This document shows, piece by piece, positions 23,963 to 30,817 of a stretch of DNA of 47,825 nt (position 1 is its first letter; each line of letters begins with the position of its first letter). The position numbers were made by a program, and so were the translations under genes. The notes beneath the pieces were generated by a model that was given only the letters and a program-made list of their open reading frames with translations, did no database searches and had not been told where the DNA came from. The DNA is from Bacteroidota bacterium (GTDB lineage: Bacteria > Bacteroidota > Bacteroidia > Bacteroidales > UBA1715), in contig WQTX01000009.1 in assembly GCA_009786075.1 (NCBI GenBank), forward strand, positions 1-47,825, given 5' to 3'.

Positions 23963-25393
23963 GTGAATAACAAACAACTCATAGTAATACTCGGAGCCGG
24001 CGAAAGCGGTGTTGGTGCGGCAATTTTGGCGCAGCAGCAGGGTTTTGATGTGTTTGTGAGTGATGCCGGAGCTATTGCCGAAAACTATAAAACGCAATTG
24101 CAAGAGCGGAATATAGAATTTGAAGAAGGCTCGCATGAGAGGGTGTTGGAAATTATCGCTAACGCCACCGTAGAGACGCAATGCATTGCGTCTCTACAAA
24201 TTGAGGTCATCAAAAGCCCCGGCATACCCGAAAAAGCACCGATTATTCAAGCAATTCGTAAAGCAGGAATACCTATAATTTCGGAATTGGAATTTGCCGC
24301 TCGCTACACCGATGCAAAATTAATTTGTATTACCGGCAGCAATGGAAAAACCACAACTACTATGCTTACCTATTATATATTGCAACAAGCAAGATTAAAT
24401 GTTGGGTTGGGTGGAAATGTAGGAAAAAGTTTTGCCTTACAGGTTGCCGAAGAAAACAAATCAACAAATCAACAAATTAACAAATCAACAAAATACTACG
24501 TCTTAGAAATCAGCAGCTTCCAACTCGACGACATGTACAATTTCAAAGCCGATATTGCAATTCTGCTCAACATAACTCCCGACCATTTAGACCGTTACGA
24601 GTACAATTTTCAAAATTATGTAAATTCAAAAATGCGGATTTTACAAAATATGACCGCCAACGACACCATTATTTTTTGCGCCGACGATGAAGTGCTTGTG
24701 CAAGAAATGCAAAAACACACAACGAAAGCCAAAGTACTTAGTTACACAACGAAAAACGACAATACAAAACAAGGTTTCTTAAGTCCCCCTAAGGGGGATT
24801 TAGGGGGCTTAATTACCATACAAAACACTGAAACACTTTTAATAGACCCTAACAGTATGCAACTTCAAGGAATACACAATTACGGAAATTCAATGGCAGC
24901 AGCCATTGCCGCACAAACAATTAATATAAAAAGCGAAGTTATTCGCGAAAGTTTGCAAACATTTGCAAGCGTGGAACACCGGCTTGAAAAGCTGCCGTTT
25001 ACCGTGCGCGGCGTAGAATATATAAACGACAGCAAGGCAACAAACGTAAATTCCACATGGTATGCCCTCGAAAGCATGACCGATAACGTGATTTGGATTG
25101 CCGGCGGAACCGACAAAGGCAATGAATATGAAACATTGTTCGATTTGGTTTCAGAAAAAGTGAAAGCCTTGATTTGTTTGGGAGTTGATAATACAAAATT
25201 GATTGAAAGTTTTAACGGTCGAGTACCGGTATTGGTTGAAACAAAAAGTATGCAAGAAGCCGTTGAAAAAGCCTACGAACTTTCACAAAAAGGCGATACG
25301 GTATTGCTTTCTCCGGCTTGTGCGAGTTTTGATTTGTTTAAGAATTATGTAGATAGAGGGGTGCAGTTTAAAAATGAAGTGAGGAATCTTTAA
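23963..25393 (+). CDS. murD: UDP-MurNAc-L-Ala D-glutamate ligase MurD, with three repeat inserts
   Basis: Cytoplasmic ligase adding D-Glu to UDP-MurNAc-L-Ala. It starts at GTG (23963), giving MNNKQLIVILGAGESGVGAA. Motifs: the uracil-binding GAGESGVG, ITGSNGKTTTTML (ATP loop), EISSFQLD, ITPDHLDRY, and the C-terminal HRLEKL and NDSKATN. Three stretches are explained by repeats: residues about 70-78 (VETQCIASL, the 28-bp palindrome at 24170-24197), about 165-177 (KSTNQQINKST, an ACAAATCA microsatellite at 24455-24493) and about 273-283 (SPPKGDLGG, a CCCCCTAAAT repeat at 24781-24810). All keep the frame and all fall outside the recognised motifs. Confidence 0.94.
   Translation: MNNKQLIVILGAGESGVGAAILAQQQGFDVFVSDAGAIAENYKTQLQERNIEFEEGSHERVLEIIANATVETQCIASLQIEVIKSPGIPEKAPIIQAIRKAGIPIISELEFAARYTDAKLICITGSNGKTTTTMLTYYILQQARLNVGLGGNVGKSFALQVAEENKSTNQQINKSTKYYVLEISSFQLDDMYNFKADIAILLNITPDHLDRYEYNFQNYVNSKMRILQNMTANDTIIFCADDEVLVQEMQKHTTKAKVLSYTTKNDNTKQGFLSPPKGDLGGLITIQNTETLLIDPNSMQLQGIHNYGNSMAAAIAAQTINIKSEVIRESLQTFASVEHRLEKLPFTVRGVEYINDSKATNVNSTWYALESMTDNVIWIAGGTDKGNEYETLFDLVSEKVKALICLGVDNTKLIESFNGRVPVLVETKSMQEAVEKAYELSQKGDTVLLSPACASFDLFKNYVDRGVQFKNEVRNL
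24170..24197. repeat. 28-bp perfect palindrome inside murD
   Basis: Half-site GTAGAGACGCAATG, perfectly palindromic over 28 bases. It is identical to the copies at 31008-31035 and 31605-31632 in murC but read here in a different frame (VETQCIASL). Confidence 0.9.
24781..24810 (-). repeat. CCCCCTAAAT repeat inside murD
   Basis: Reverse-orientation core (AAGTCCCCCTAAGGGGGATT, then TAGGGGGCTT) read in frame as SPPKGDLGG between two strands of the central domain. Confidence 0.85.
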
Positions 25394-25520
25394 GGTCAAA
25401 AATTTTGACCGCAAATTAAAAAAAAACGATATAAGACACTGAAATACAATAACTGGTGGAAAATTTCCACCAGTTCATAAAAAAGATAAAAACAATAGGT
25501 AGTCGAAAATTTCGACCACC
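25394..25520. repeat. Three covarying palindromes upstream of the ORF6N gene
   Basis: GGTCAAAAATTTTGACCG (25394-25411, touching the murD stop); a perfect 25-bp palindrome with half AACTGGTGGAAA (25451-25475); and an imperfect one with half GGTAGTCGAAA (25498-25520). All share a GGT...AAAATTT...ACC frame with different inner bases that still pair. The first is identical over 18 bases to a stretch inside the ORF6N coding sequence (25733-25750). Confidence 0.85.
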
Positions 25521-25538
25521 TTAAAAAAAAGATAAAAC

Positions 25539-26093
25539 ATGGAATTAGTAAAATATAACGATGTAAACGATAAAATTATATTGCTCCGCAATCAGCCTAT
25601 TTTATTGGACTGCGATGTGGCGGCATTGTATGGCGTGGAAACAAGGGACATAAATAAAGCTGTAAAAAATAATCCACAAAAATTTCCCGAAGGATATATT
25701 TTTTCAGTGCAAAGTGCTGAAAGACAGCAACTGGTCAAAAATTTTGACCGGTTCGATAATCTTAAACATTCGATAAGCACAAAAGCCTTCACAAAAAAAG
25801 GCTTATACATGCTCGCCACAATTCTAAAAAGCCCAATAGCAACACAAACCACCATTGCCATAATCGAAGCTTTCGACAAAATGCAAGAAATGTCGGCATC
25901 AATAGTAGAACTGATGAAAGACCACGAAAATGAACAAAAACAAAAAACGCTCATACAAAAAGGCGAAGAATTATTTGGCGAAATCATAGGAACTGCCTTA
26001 GACACGGTAGATACCGAAACGAGTTTTGAACTCAACCTTGCTGCATTTAAAATAAAACATACTGTGAAACGGAGTAAAAAAGAACATGGATAA
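25539..26093 (+). CDS. ORF6N-domain protein
   Basis: 184 residues with an N-terminal ORF6N DNA-binding domain (about 8-95): KIILLRNQPILLDCDVAALYGVETRDINKAV, split around 12-42, then NPQKFPEGYIF and the conserved TKKGLYMLATILKSPIATQTT. The C-terminal part is helical and charged. ORF6N proteins are phage- and mobile-element-associated regulators. It sits between murD and ftsW, normally adjacent. The segment QLVKNFDRF is encoded by a 25-base near-perfect palindrome (25729-25753) whose core is copied in the non-coding DNA upstream, suggesting self-recognition or spread of the palindrome. It is an accessory gene, probably not a division gene. Confidence 0.85.
   Translation: MELVKYNDVNDKIILLRNQPILLDCDVAALYGVETRDINKAVKNNPQKFPEGYIFSVQSAERQQLVKNFDRFDNLKHSISTKAFTKKGLYMLATILKSPIATQTTIAIIEAFDKMQEMSASIVELMKDHENEQKQKTLIQKGEELFGEIIGTALDTVDTETSFELNLAAFKIKHTVKRSKKEHG
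25729..25753. repeat. Palindrome within the ORF6N coding sequence
   Basis: Twelve-base arms AACTGGTCAAAA and TTTTGACCGGTT around one central base; one T-G wobble. Core identical to 25394-25411. Confidence 0.85.
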
Positions 26094-26098
26094 AAATA

Positions 26099-26178
26099 GA
26101 TAAAACGCTACGCTGATAAATTGTGCTATGCACGATAAATTTTATCGCCGCAGGCATTTATCAGCAAAGCGTTTTATC
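26099..26178. repeat. GATAAAACGCT inverted repeat before ftsW
   Basis: Arms GATAAAACGCTACGCTGATA (from 26099) and its near-complement ending TTTTATC (26156-26178) enclose a second small hairpin (GCACGATAAATTTTATCG). It is a non-coding palindromic repeat of a separate family filling the ORF6N-ftsW gap. Confidence 0.75.
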
Positions 26179-26207
26179 GCGAAGCATTTATCAAAAAAAA
26201 TTTAAGC

Positions 26208-27512
26208 ATGAAAATTTTAACCGACATATTCAAAATAAAATTAGAAGGTGACAAAGTAATTTGGCGTATCTTCTTCATTTTCGCGATTTTATCGTTGCTT
26301 GCGGTATATACAGCTTCGTATATGAAAGCATCGAGAGGCGGCGGCATTGATAAAGCGGCTTTTGATATGCTCATAAAACATTTTGTGGGTTTTGTTATCG
26401 GCTTCGCAGTTATGTATTTTGTGCACAAACGCGATTATCGTATTATTTTCCGCTGGTCGAATATTATTCTTGCTGTTAGTTTTATACTTGTTTTGCTGTT
26501 GCACATGGGGTTTGGGGTGTCCAAAAACGAGGCGGTGCGATGGGTAAATTTATATGGTCTGTCGTTTCAGCCGGGCGAAGTTGCCAAATTTGCACTTATT
26601 GTATTTATTGCAAAGCAACTCGCTATGAACCAAAAAGATATTGGCAATAAAAAGAAAGTGCTATACCCCATTGCTATTGTTACGTTTATCATGGTTGCTT
26701 TGTTGTGGAAATCGGGATTTTCTACCGTGCTGTTTTTGATTTTGATAGCATTTGTAATGCTTATTTTGGGACGTTTGCCGTGGAAACAAATATTTGCAAT
26801 CATTGGAATTGGCTGTGCTGCCGGAATGATTGTACTTGGGTTGGCACTCAAAAGTCCCGATACTTTGGGCAATCGAGGAGGAACTATACAAACACGTTTG
26901 ACCTCATTTGCACCGAAGTTGAAACCATACGCCAAAATTGTAACAACGTTAAGCGATAAAGAAAACAGTTTGCAACAAGACTACGCAAAAACCGCCGTAG
27001 CCTTAGGAAAAACACCTGCCGGACCGGGCAATAGTGTCATGAAAAAACGTGTACCCGAAGCCGAAAGCGATTTCATATTCTCAATTATTATTGAAGAATA
27101 TTCGGCTCTTGCGGCATTGTTGCTTGTGGGTTTATACATTGCCTTGCTTTTTCGTGCCGGACGTATTATGCAAAAATGCGAATATTCATTTCCGGCATTG
27201 CTGGTTATGGGATTGGCATTTTATATTGTATTTCAAGCATTTATACACATGGGAATTAACGTGGCGCTTTTGCCGGTAACGGGGCAAACGTTGCCGTTTA
27301 TCAGTTGGGGAACTACTTCGTTGATTGTTTCGTGCTTGTCGTTGGGAGTGATTTTGAGTATTAGTAAGGAAGTGCAGCCACAAAAAGCACAGCCCCCTAA
27401 ATCCCCCTCAGGGGGACTTGAAGAAGTGAAAACTCCGAAGGGTAAGAAAAAAACGGAAGAGGCAGAAACAGAAGAAATTGTAGAACAAATAGACAATAAG
27501 ACAGAAGACTAA
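26208..27512 (+). CDS. ftsW: Septal peptidoglycan glycosyltransferase FtsW (SEDS)
   Basis: 434-residue polytopic SEDS polymerase that makes septal glycan strands together with FtsI. About ten membrane segments. SEDS motifs: RWVNLYGLSFQPGEVAK (about 110-126), the ESDFIFSIIIEE segment holding the catalytic Asp (about 284-295) and NVALLPVTGQTLPFISWGTTS (in two blocks around 345-365). Beyond the last helix (about residue 390) there is a hydrophilic tail. Its start, QPPKSPSGGLEEVKTPKGK, is translated from a CCCCCTAAAT repeat (27391-27447), followed by an acidic stretch EEAETEEIVEQ. The enzyme core is intact. Confidence 0.95.
   Translation: MKILTDIFKIKLEGDKVIWRIFFIFAILSLLAVYTASYMKASRGGGIDKAAFDMLIKHFVGFVIGFAVMYFVHKRDYRIIFRWSNIILAVSFILVLLLHMGFGVSKNEAVRWVNLYGLSFQPGEVAKFALIVFIAKQLAMNQKDIGNKKKVLYPIAIVTFIMVALLWKSGFSTVLFLILIAFVMLILGRLPWKQIFAIIGIGCAAGMIVLGLALKSPDTLGNRGGTIQTRLTSFAPKLKPYAKIVTTLSDKENSLQQDYAKTAVALGKTPAGPGNSVMKKRVPEAESDFIFSIIIEEYSALAALLLVGLYIALLFRAGRIMQKCEYSFPALLVMGLAFYIVFQAFIHMGINVALLPVTGQTLPFISWGTTSLIVSCLSLGVILSISKEVQPQKAQPPKSPSGGLEEVKTPKGKKKTEEAETEEIVEQIDNKTED
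27391..27447 (+). repeat. CCCCCTAAAT repeat in the ftsW C-terminal tail
   Basis: Core 27391-27419 with the GAAGTGAAAACTCCGAAGGG tail; translated as about residues 395-413 of FtsW. Confidence 0.85.
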
Positions 27513-27531
27513 TAGACACAAGACAAAAACA

Positions 27532-27558
27532 AATTGTGTCCACAGTGTGGACACAATT
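27532..27558. repeat. 27-bp perfect palindrome (AATTGTGTCCACA half)
   Basis: Perfect 13-base arms around a central G. First of four related palindromes around the zinc-ribbon gene. Confidence 0.88.
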
Positions 27559-27597
27559 GACAGAAAAACATGAAAGGAATTTTGAAAAACAAAACTG

Positions 27598-27647
27598 AAT
27601 AATAACCACAGCTCAAAAAGTCCCCCTTGAGGGGGATTTAGGGGGCT
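27598..27647 (-). repeat. CCCCCTAAAT repeat, long form, before the zinc-ribbon gene
   Basis: Core 27618-27647, preceded by AATAACCACAGCTCAAAAAG. An equivalent direct copy precedes murG (28877-28923), so the pair brackets two accessory genes. Confidence 0.8.
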
Positions 27648-27662
27648 TTTAAACTAAAAGAA

Positions 27663-27941
27663 ATGGAAAACGATGTATTAATTTGTCAAAGTTGCGGAAT
27701 GCCTATGAAATCGGCACAAGATTTCGGTACGAATGTGGACGGAAATCCCAATCAGGAGTATTGTAATTATTGCTATCAAAACGGAGCATTTACCCGCACT
27801 GTTACGATGGAAGAAATGATGGAAACCAACCTGCAATTCCTCGACCATTGGAATAAAGAAACAGGGAATAATTTTACGCCCGATGAGGCTCGTCCGATTT
27901 TGCGGGAGTTTTTAGGTACTTTAAAAAGGTGGAAATCTTAA
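27663..27941 (+). CDS. Putative zinc-ribbon protein
   Basis: 92 residues. N-terminal zinc ribbon CQSCGMPMKSAQDFGTN (about 9-25) with a second pair CNYC (about 34-37) and YQNGAFTR. This matches the stand-alone zf-ribbon family often found as small cytosolic proteins, sometimes joined to transcription-regulator-like or methyltransferase domains. The C-terminal half is helical. It lies between ftsW and murG, flanked by covarying palindromes and bracketed by long CCCCCTAAAT repeats, so it is an accessory insertion. Its molecular role is unknown. Confidence 0.75.
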   Translation: MENDVLICQSCGMPMKSAQDFGTNVDGNPNQEYCNYCYQNGAFTRTVTMEEMMETNLQFLDHWNKETGNNFTPDEARPILREFLGTLKRWKS

Positions 27942-27950
27942 ATCAATCTG

Positions 27951-28065
27951 AATTGTGTAGACACTGTCGACACAATTGGCGGAAAACATGTAATAATTTA
28001 AAAAGTGTACTCAGTGAGTACACAATTCAGAAAAAACGAATTGTCGCGACAGTGTCGCGACAATT
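27951..28065. repeat. Three covarying palindromes after the zinc-ribbon gene
   Basis: 27951-27977 (half AATTGTGTAGACA, one mismatch), 28005-28023 (half GTGTACTCA, perfect) and 28039-28065 (half AATTGTCGCGACA, perfect). The long ones keep the outer AATTGT/ACAATT and ACA-N-TGT centre, while the middle bases change on both arms together. In the rest of this 339-base gap, 28078-28128 could encode an acidic C-terminal scrap (LEESSDENDDED) and a repeat follows. No gene is supported. Confidence 0.88.
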
Positions 28066-28138
28066 GACAACAAAAACAAATAAACTATTTTTTAGAAGAA
28101 AGTAGTGATGAAAATGATGATGAGGATTAAAAAGACAA

Positions 28139-28200
28139 AGCCCCCTAAATCCTCCCCCCTCAAGGGGGACTTGAAGAAGTACGAACCCCGAACGGTAGGA
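28139..28200 (+). repeat. CCCCCTAAAT repeat, degenerate tail
   Basis: Core 28139-28172 with an extra CCTCCC in the arm, then GAAGTACGAACCCCGAACGG. Between the zinc-ribbon gene and the next membrane-protein gene. Confidence 0.75.
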
Positions 28201-28280
28201 AAAAGAAGAAAAATAAACAATAACAGAAAAGACACAAGTTGCAATAAACAAAGAAAGATAAATCTATAAAAATAATTATT

Positions 28281-28880
28281 ATGGACGAAAAGGAAAAAAT
28301 AGAATTTGAAGAATCATTAGCATTGAGAAATTTAGAACTTAATCTCTTTTGGCAAAGAAGTTGGTTTTTTGGAGCATTATTGTTAGCAGTGGTTTCAGGT
28401 TATTTTGTCAATATTGAAAAAGGACCATTTGTACCACCAATATGCGTTTCATTTTTATTGGTGCTAATTTCGTTGTTTCAAAGTTTAATGAACAGAGGGA
28501 GCAAATATTGGCAAGAAAGGTGGAAACATTATACACAAGATATAGAAAAATCAATAAGGATAAATGTATTAAAAACAGAGATGCCTAACAGTAAGGAACG
28601 CAAAAAAATTGATAAGGACATAACAGATAAAAAGGAAAATTTTCTCACTAAATCTCGAAAATTTTCGGTTTCAAAATTAACAATTTTAGTTTGGGATATT
28701 ATTTGTTTATGTTCTTTTATGTTGTGGGGACATGATATTTTCAGAATATTTTCTTCTCCAAATATTGATTGTTACTTTACTGTGAAAATTGTCGGATTTC
28801 ATTTGATTATTGGAATTTATATCTTCCTTTTTTGGTGGAGAGGAAGAGTATTTGAAAACATCAACAAACAAAATAATTAA
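28281..28880 (+). CDS. Four-helix membrane protein, accessory insertion
   Basis: 199 residues. Two membrane segments near 30-45 (FFGALLLAVVSGYFV) and 52-69, then a charged cytoplasmic loop starting NRGSKYWQERWKHY (about 72-85) and rich in Lys, then two more segments near 134-150 and 170-187 (FHLIIGIYIFLFWW). The NRGSKYWQERW segment recurs in a family of small bacterial membrane proteins of unclear role, possibly RipA-like; I could not settle this. It is AT-rich relative to the dcw genes and lies between ftsW and murG inside a repeat-bracketed block. No division role is supported. Confidence 0.6.
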   Translation: MDEKEKIEFEESLALRNLELNLFWQRSWFFGALLLAVVSGYFVNIEKGPFVPPICVSFLLVLISLFQSLMNRGSKYWQERWKHYTQDIEKSIRINVLKTEMPNSKERKKIDKDITDKKENFLTKSRKFSVSKLTILVWDIICLCSFMLWGHDIFRIFSSPNIDCYFTVKIVGFHLIIGIYIFLFWWRGRVFENINKQNN

Positions 28881-28923
28881 ACCACAGCTCAAAAAGTCCC
28901 CCCAGAGGGGGATTTAGGGGGCT
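28877..28923 (-). repeat. CCCCCTAAAT repeat, long form, before murG
   Basis: Core 28894-28923 with the flank ATTAAACCACAGCTCAAAAA. Direct partner of 27598-27647. It overlaps the stop of the preceding gene by a few bases and ends 21 bases before murG. Confidence 0.8.
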
Positions 28924-28944
28924 GACTTTTTAAAACATAAAGCT

Positions 28945-30042
28945 ATGAGAGTAATAATAAGCGGCGGCGGCACAGGCGGACATATTTTTCCGGCAATTTC
29001 AATAGCCGAAGAACTGAAACGGCAAGACCCGAAAATTGAGATTTTGTTTGTGGGTGCAAACAATCGTATGGAAATGGAAAAAGTGCCGCAAGCGGGCTAC
29101 AACATTGTGGGTCTGCCTATTAGCGGATTTGAACGCAGTTTGTCGTTCAAAAATATGAGAACTATCAAAAATATTTTTCAAAGTTTAAGCCGTGCGAAAA
29201 AAATCATCAAAGATTTTCATCCCAATATTGCTGTGGGCGTGGGCGGTTACGCAAGTGGTCCAATGCTTTTTGCGGCGCAACGTACCGGTATTCCTACACT
29301 CATTCAAGAGCAAAATTCATACGCCGGTCTTACCAATAAAATTTTGGGCAAACGTGTTCAAAAAGTGTGCGTTGCCTACGATAATATGACCAAATTTTTC
29401 AAACCCGAACGTATTGTTTTTACCGGCAATCCGGTGCGTCCGGCTATTCAAAATATAAACTGCACCCGTGCGCAAAGCGAGGCGTTTTTTGATTTGGACA
29501 GTACGAAAAAAACTATTTTGGTTGTTGGCGGCAGTTTGGGCGCTCGCACTATCAATCAAAGCATTGCGACGAGTTTAGAGGAATTTGCAAAAGCAGGCGT
29601 ACAGGTAATTTGGCAAACAGGCAAATTATTTTTTGCACAAGCGCAAGAAATGGCGAAAAACTACGAAAACATCAAAGTTTTTGATTTTATAAAAAATATG
29701 GATTTGGCGTTTACCGCCGCCGATGTGATTGTTTCACGAGCAGGTGCGGGAACGATTTCGGAACTGTGCATTGTGGGCAAGCCCTGCATTTTTGTGCCTT
29801 CGCCAAATGTTACCGAAGACCACCAAACGCACAATGCGCTTGCGCTTGTAAACAAACAAGCCGCTTTGCTTGTGAAAGACGGCGAGGCTCGTGAGAAATT
29901 GTGCACCACCACACTTAATCTTTTAAACAACGAAAAACAAATGACAGAACTTGCACAAAATATTAAAACACTTGCAATTCCTAATGCGGCGGAACGGATT
30001 GTGAATGAGATATTTGGGTTGGTACAGAAACAATTTGCGTAA
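28945..30042 (+). CDS. murG: Lipid II synthase MurG (GlcNAc transferase)
   Basis: 365-residue GT28-family glycosyltransferase at the inner face of the membrane; adds GlcNAc to lipid I, making lipid II. Motifs: GGGTGGHIFPAISIAEEL (about 7-24), GGYASGPML, QEQNSYAGLTNK, VVGGSLGARTIN (about 191-202) and the UDP-GlcNAc-binding SRAGAGTISEL (about 265-275), plus PNVTEDHQTHNA. Length typical. No repeat insert in the coding region, although a repeat sits just upstream. The next gene starts 10 bases after its stop. Confidence 0.96.
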   Translation: MRVIISGGGTGGHIFPAISIAEELKRQDPKIEILFVGANNRMEMEKVPQAGYNIVGLPISGFERSLSFKNMRTIKNIFQSLSRAKKIIKDFHPNIAVGVGGYASGPMLFAAQRTGIPTLIQEQNSYAGLTNKILGKRVQKVCVAYDNMTKFFKPERIVFTGNPVRPAIQNINCTRAQSEAFFDLDSTKKTILVVGGSLGARTINQSIATSLEEFAKAGVQVIWQTGKLFFAQAQEMAKNYENIKVFDFIKNMDLAFTAADVIVSRAGAGTISELCIVGKPCIFVPSPNVTEDHQTHNALALVNKQAALLVKDGEAREKLCTTTLNLLNNEKQMTELAQNIKTLAIPNAAERIVNEIFGLVQKQFA

Positions 30043-30052
30043 ATATGAATTT

Positions 30053-30805
30053 ATGATACAAAAGACAACAAATAAAATGATTTTACAGGTAACACTTTTT
30101 GTTTTTATCACGCTCGTTTTGACCGTGGCATTTGCGATTATTCAACAAAAGACGGGGTTGAGTTTCGAGAAAATTTCATTACCTCAATTAGCCCCGGCAG
30201 TTGTGGTCTTGATTTTATTTTTCATTTTCAAAAACTTGCCTGCACGAATAAACTTGAATTTTGACAAAGTCATTTTGACAAAATCGTTGCTGGCACTCGC
30301 AGTTCCTGCATTTTTGTTTGCAATTGCTTTTTTTATTGGTAAGTACTTAAATCTGAATGTGAAAATTACAGAAAATTTGTCAACTCTTTTACCTGTAATG
30401 ATTACCGGAATGGTAATTGGCGCATTTGCCGAAGAAATTGGTTGGAGAAGTTTTTTACAGCCAATTTTAGAGAAGAAAAATTCAGTTTTAGTCGCTTCAA
30501 TATTGGTTGGAGTTATTTGGGGACTTTGGCACGTTGGACATTACAAAAGCGGACTTTTATTTATGACAGGTTTTCTTCTGTTTACAATTTCAGCGTCAAT
30601 AATTATTGCGTACTTATTGCGAGGCACAGAATATAATTTGATTATTTCCGCCATTTTCCATTTGTCTATAAATGTCTGTTTTTTGGTTTTCTTTCATAAC
30701 TCAATGGCAGACAGCAAATTTATGTTAGTGAATGGACTTGTTTGGCTAATCCCTGCAATTGGAATTGTAGTTTTGACAGGAAAAGACTTGATAAGGATTT
30801 ATTAA
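30053..30805 (+). CDS. CPBP-family intramembrane metalloprotease, accessory
   Basis: 250 residues from the ATG at 30053; an upstream ATG at 30005 would overlap murG by 38 bases and adds a segment that is not protein-like. Polytopic (six to seven segments). CPBP/Abi motifs are present: motif 1 Glu127-Glu128-x-x-x-Arg132 in FAEEIGWRSFL, motif 2 GVIWGLWHVGHY with His160, and motif 3 AIFHLSINV. These form the metal-binding site of a Rce1-like glutamic/metal protease. It interrupts murG-murC and ends 12 bases before murC. CPBP proteins are linked to prenyl-protein processing and bacteriocin immunity; the substrate here is unknown. Confidence 0.85.
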   Translation: MIQKTTNKMILQVTLFVFITLVLTVAFAIIQQKTGLSFEKISLPQLAPAVVVLILFFIFKNLPARINLNFDKVILTKSLLALAVPAFLFAIAFFIGKYLNLNVKITENLSTLLPVMITGMVIGAFAEEIGWRSFLQPILEKKNSVLVASILVGVIWGLWHVGHYKSGLLFMTGFLLFTISASIIIAYLLRGTEYNLIISAIFHLSINVCFLVFFHNSMADSKFMLVNGLVWLIPAIGIVVLTGKDLIRIY

Positions 30806-30817
30806 AAAAGAATATAA

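Noticed and set aside
28078-28128. Short acidic coding scrap (LEESSDENDDED) before a repeat
   Set aside because: Too short to assign; might be the end of a lost gene but nothing else supports it.
30005-30052. Start of the CPBP gene at 30005
   Set aside because: It overlaps murG by 38 bases and adds a polar segment before the first membrane helix; 30053 follows the murG stop neatly.
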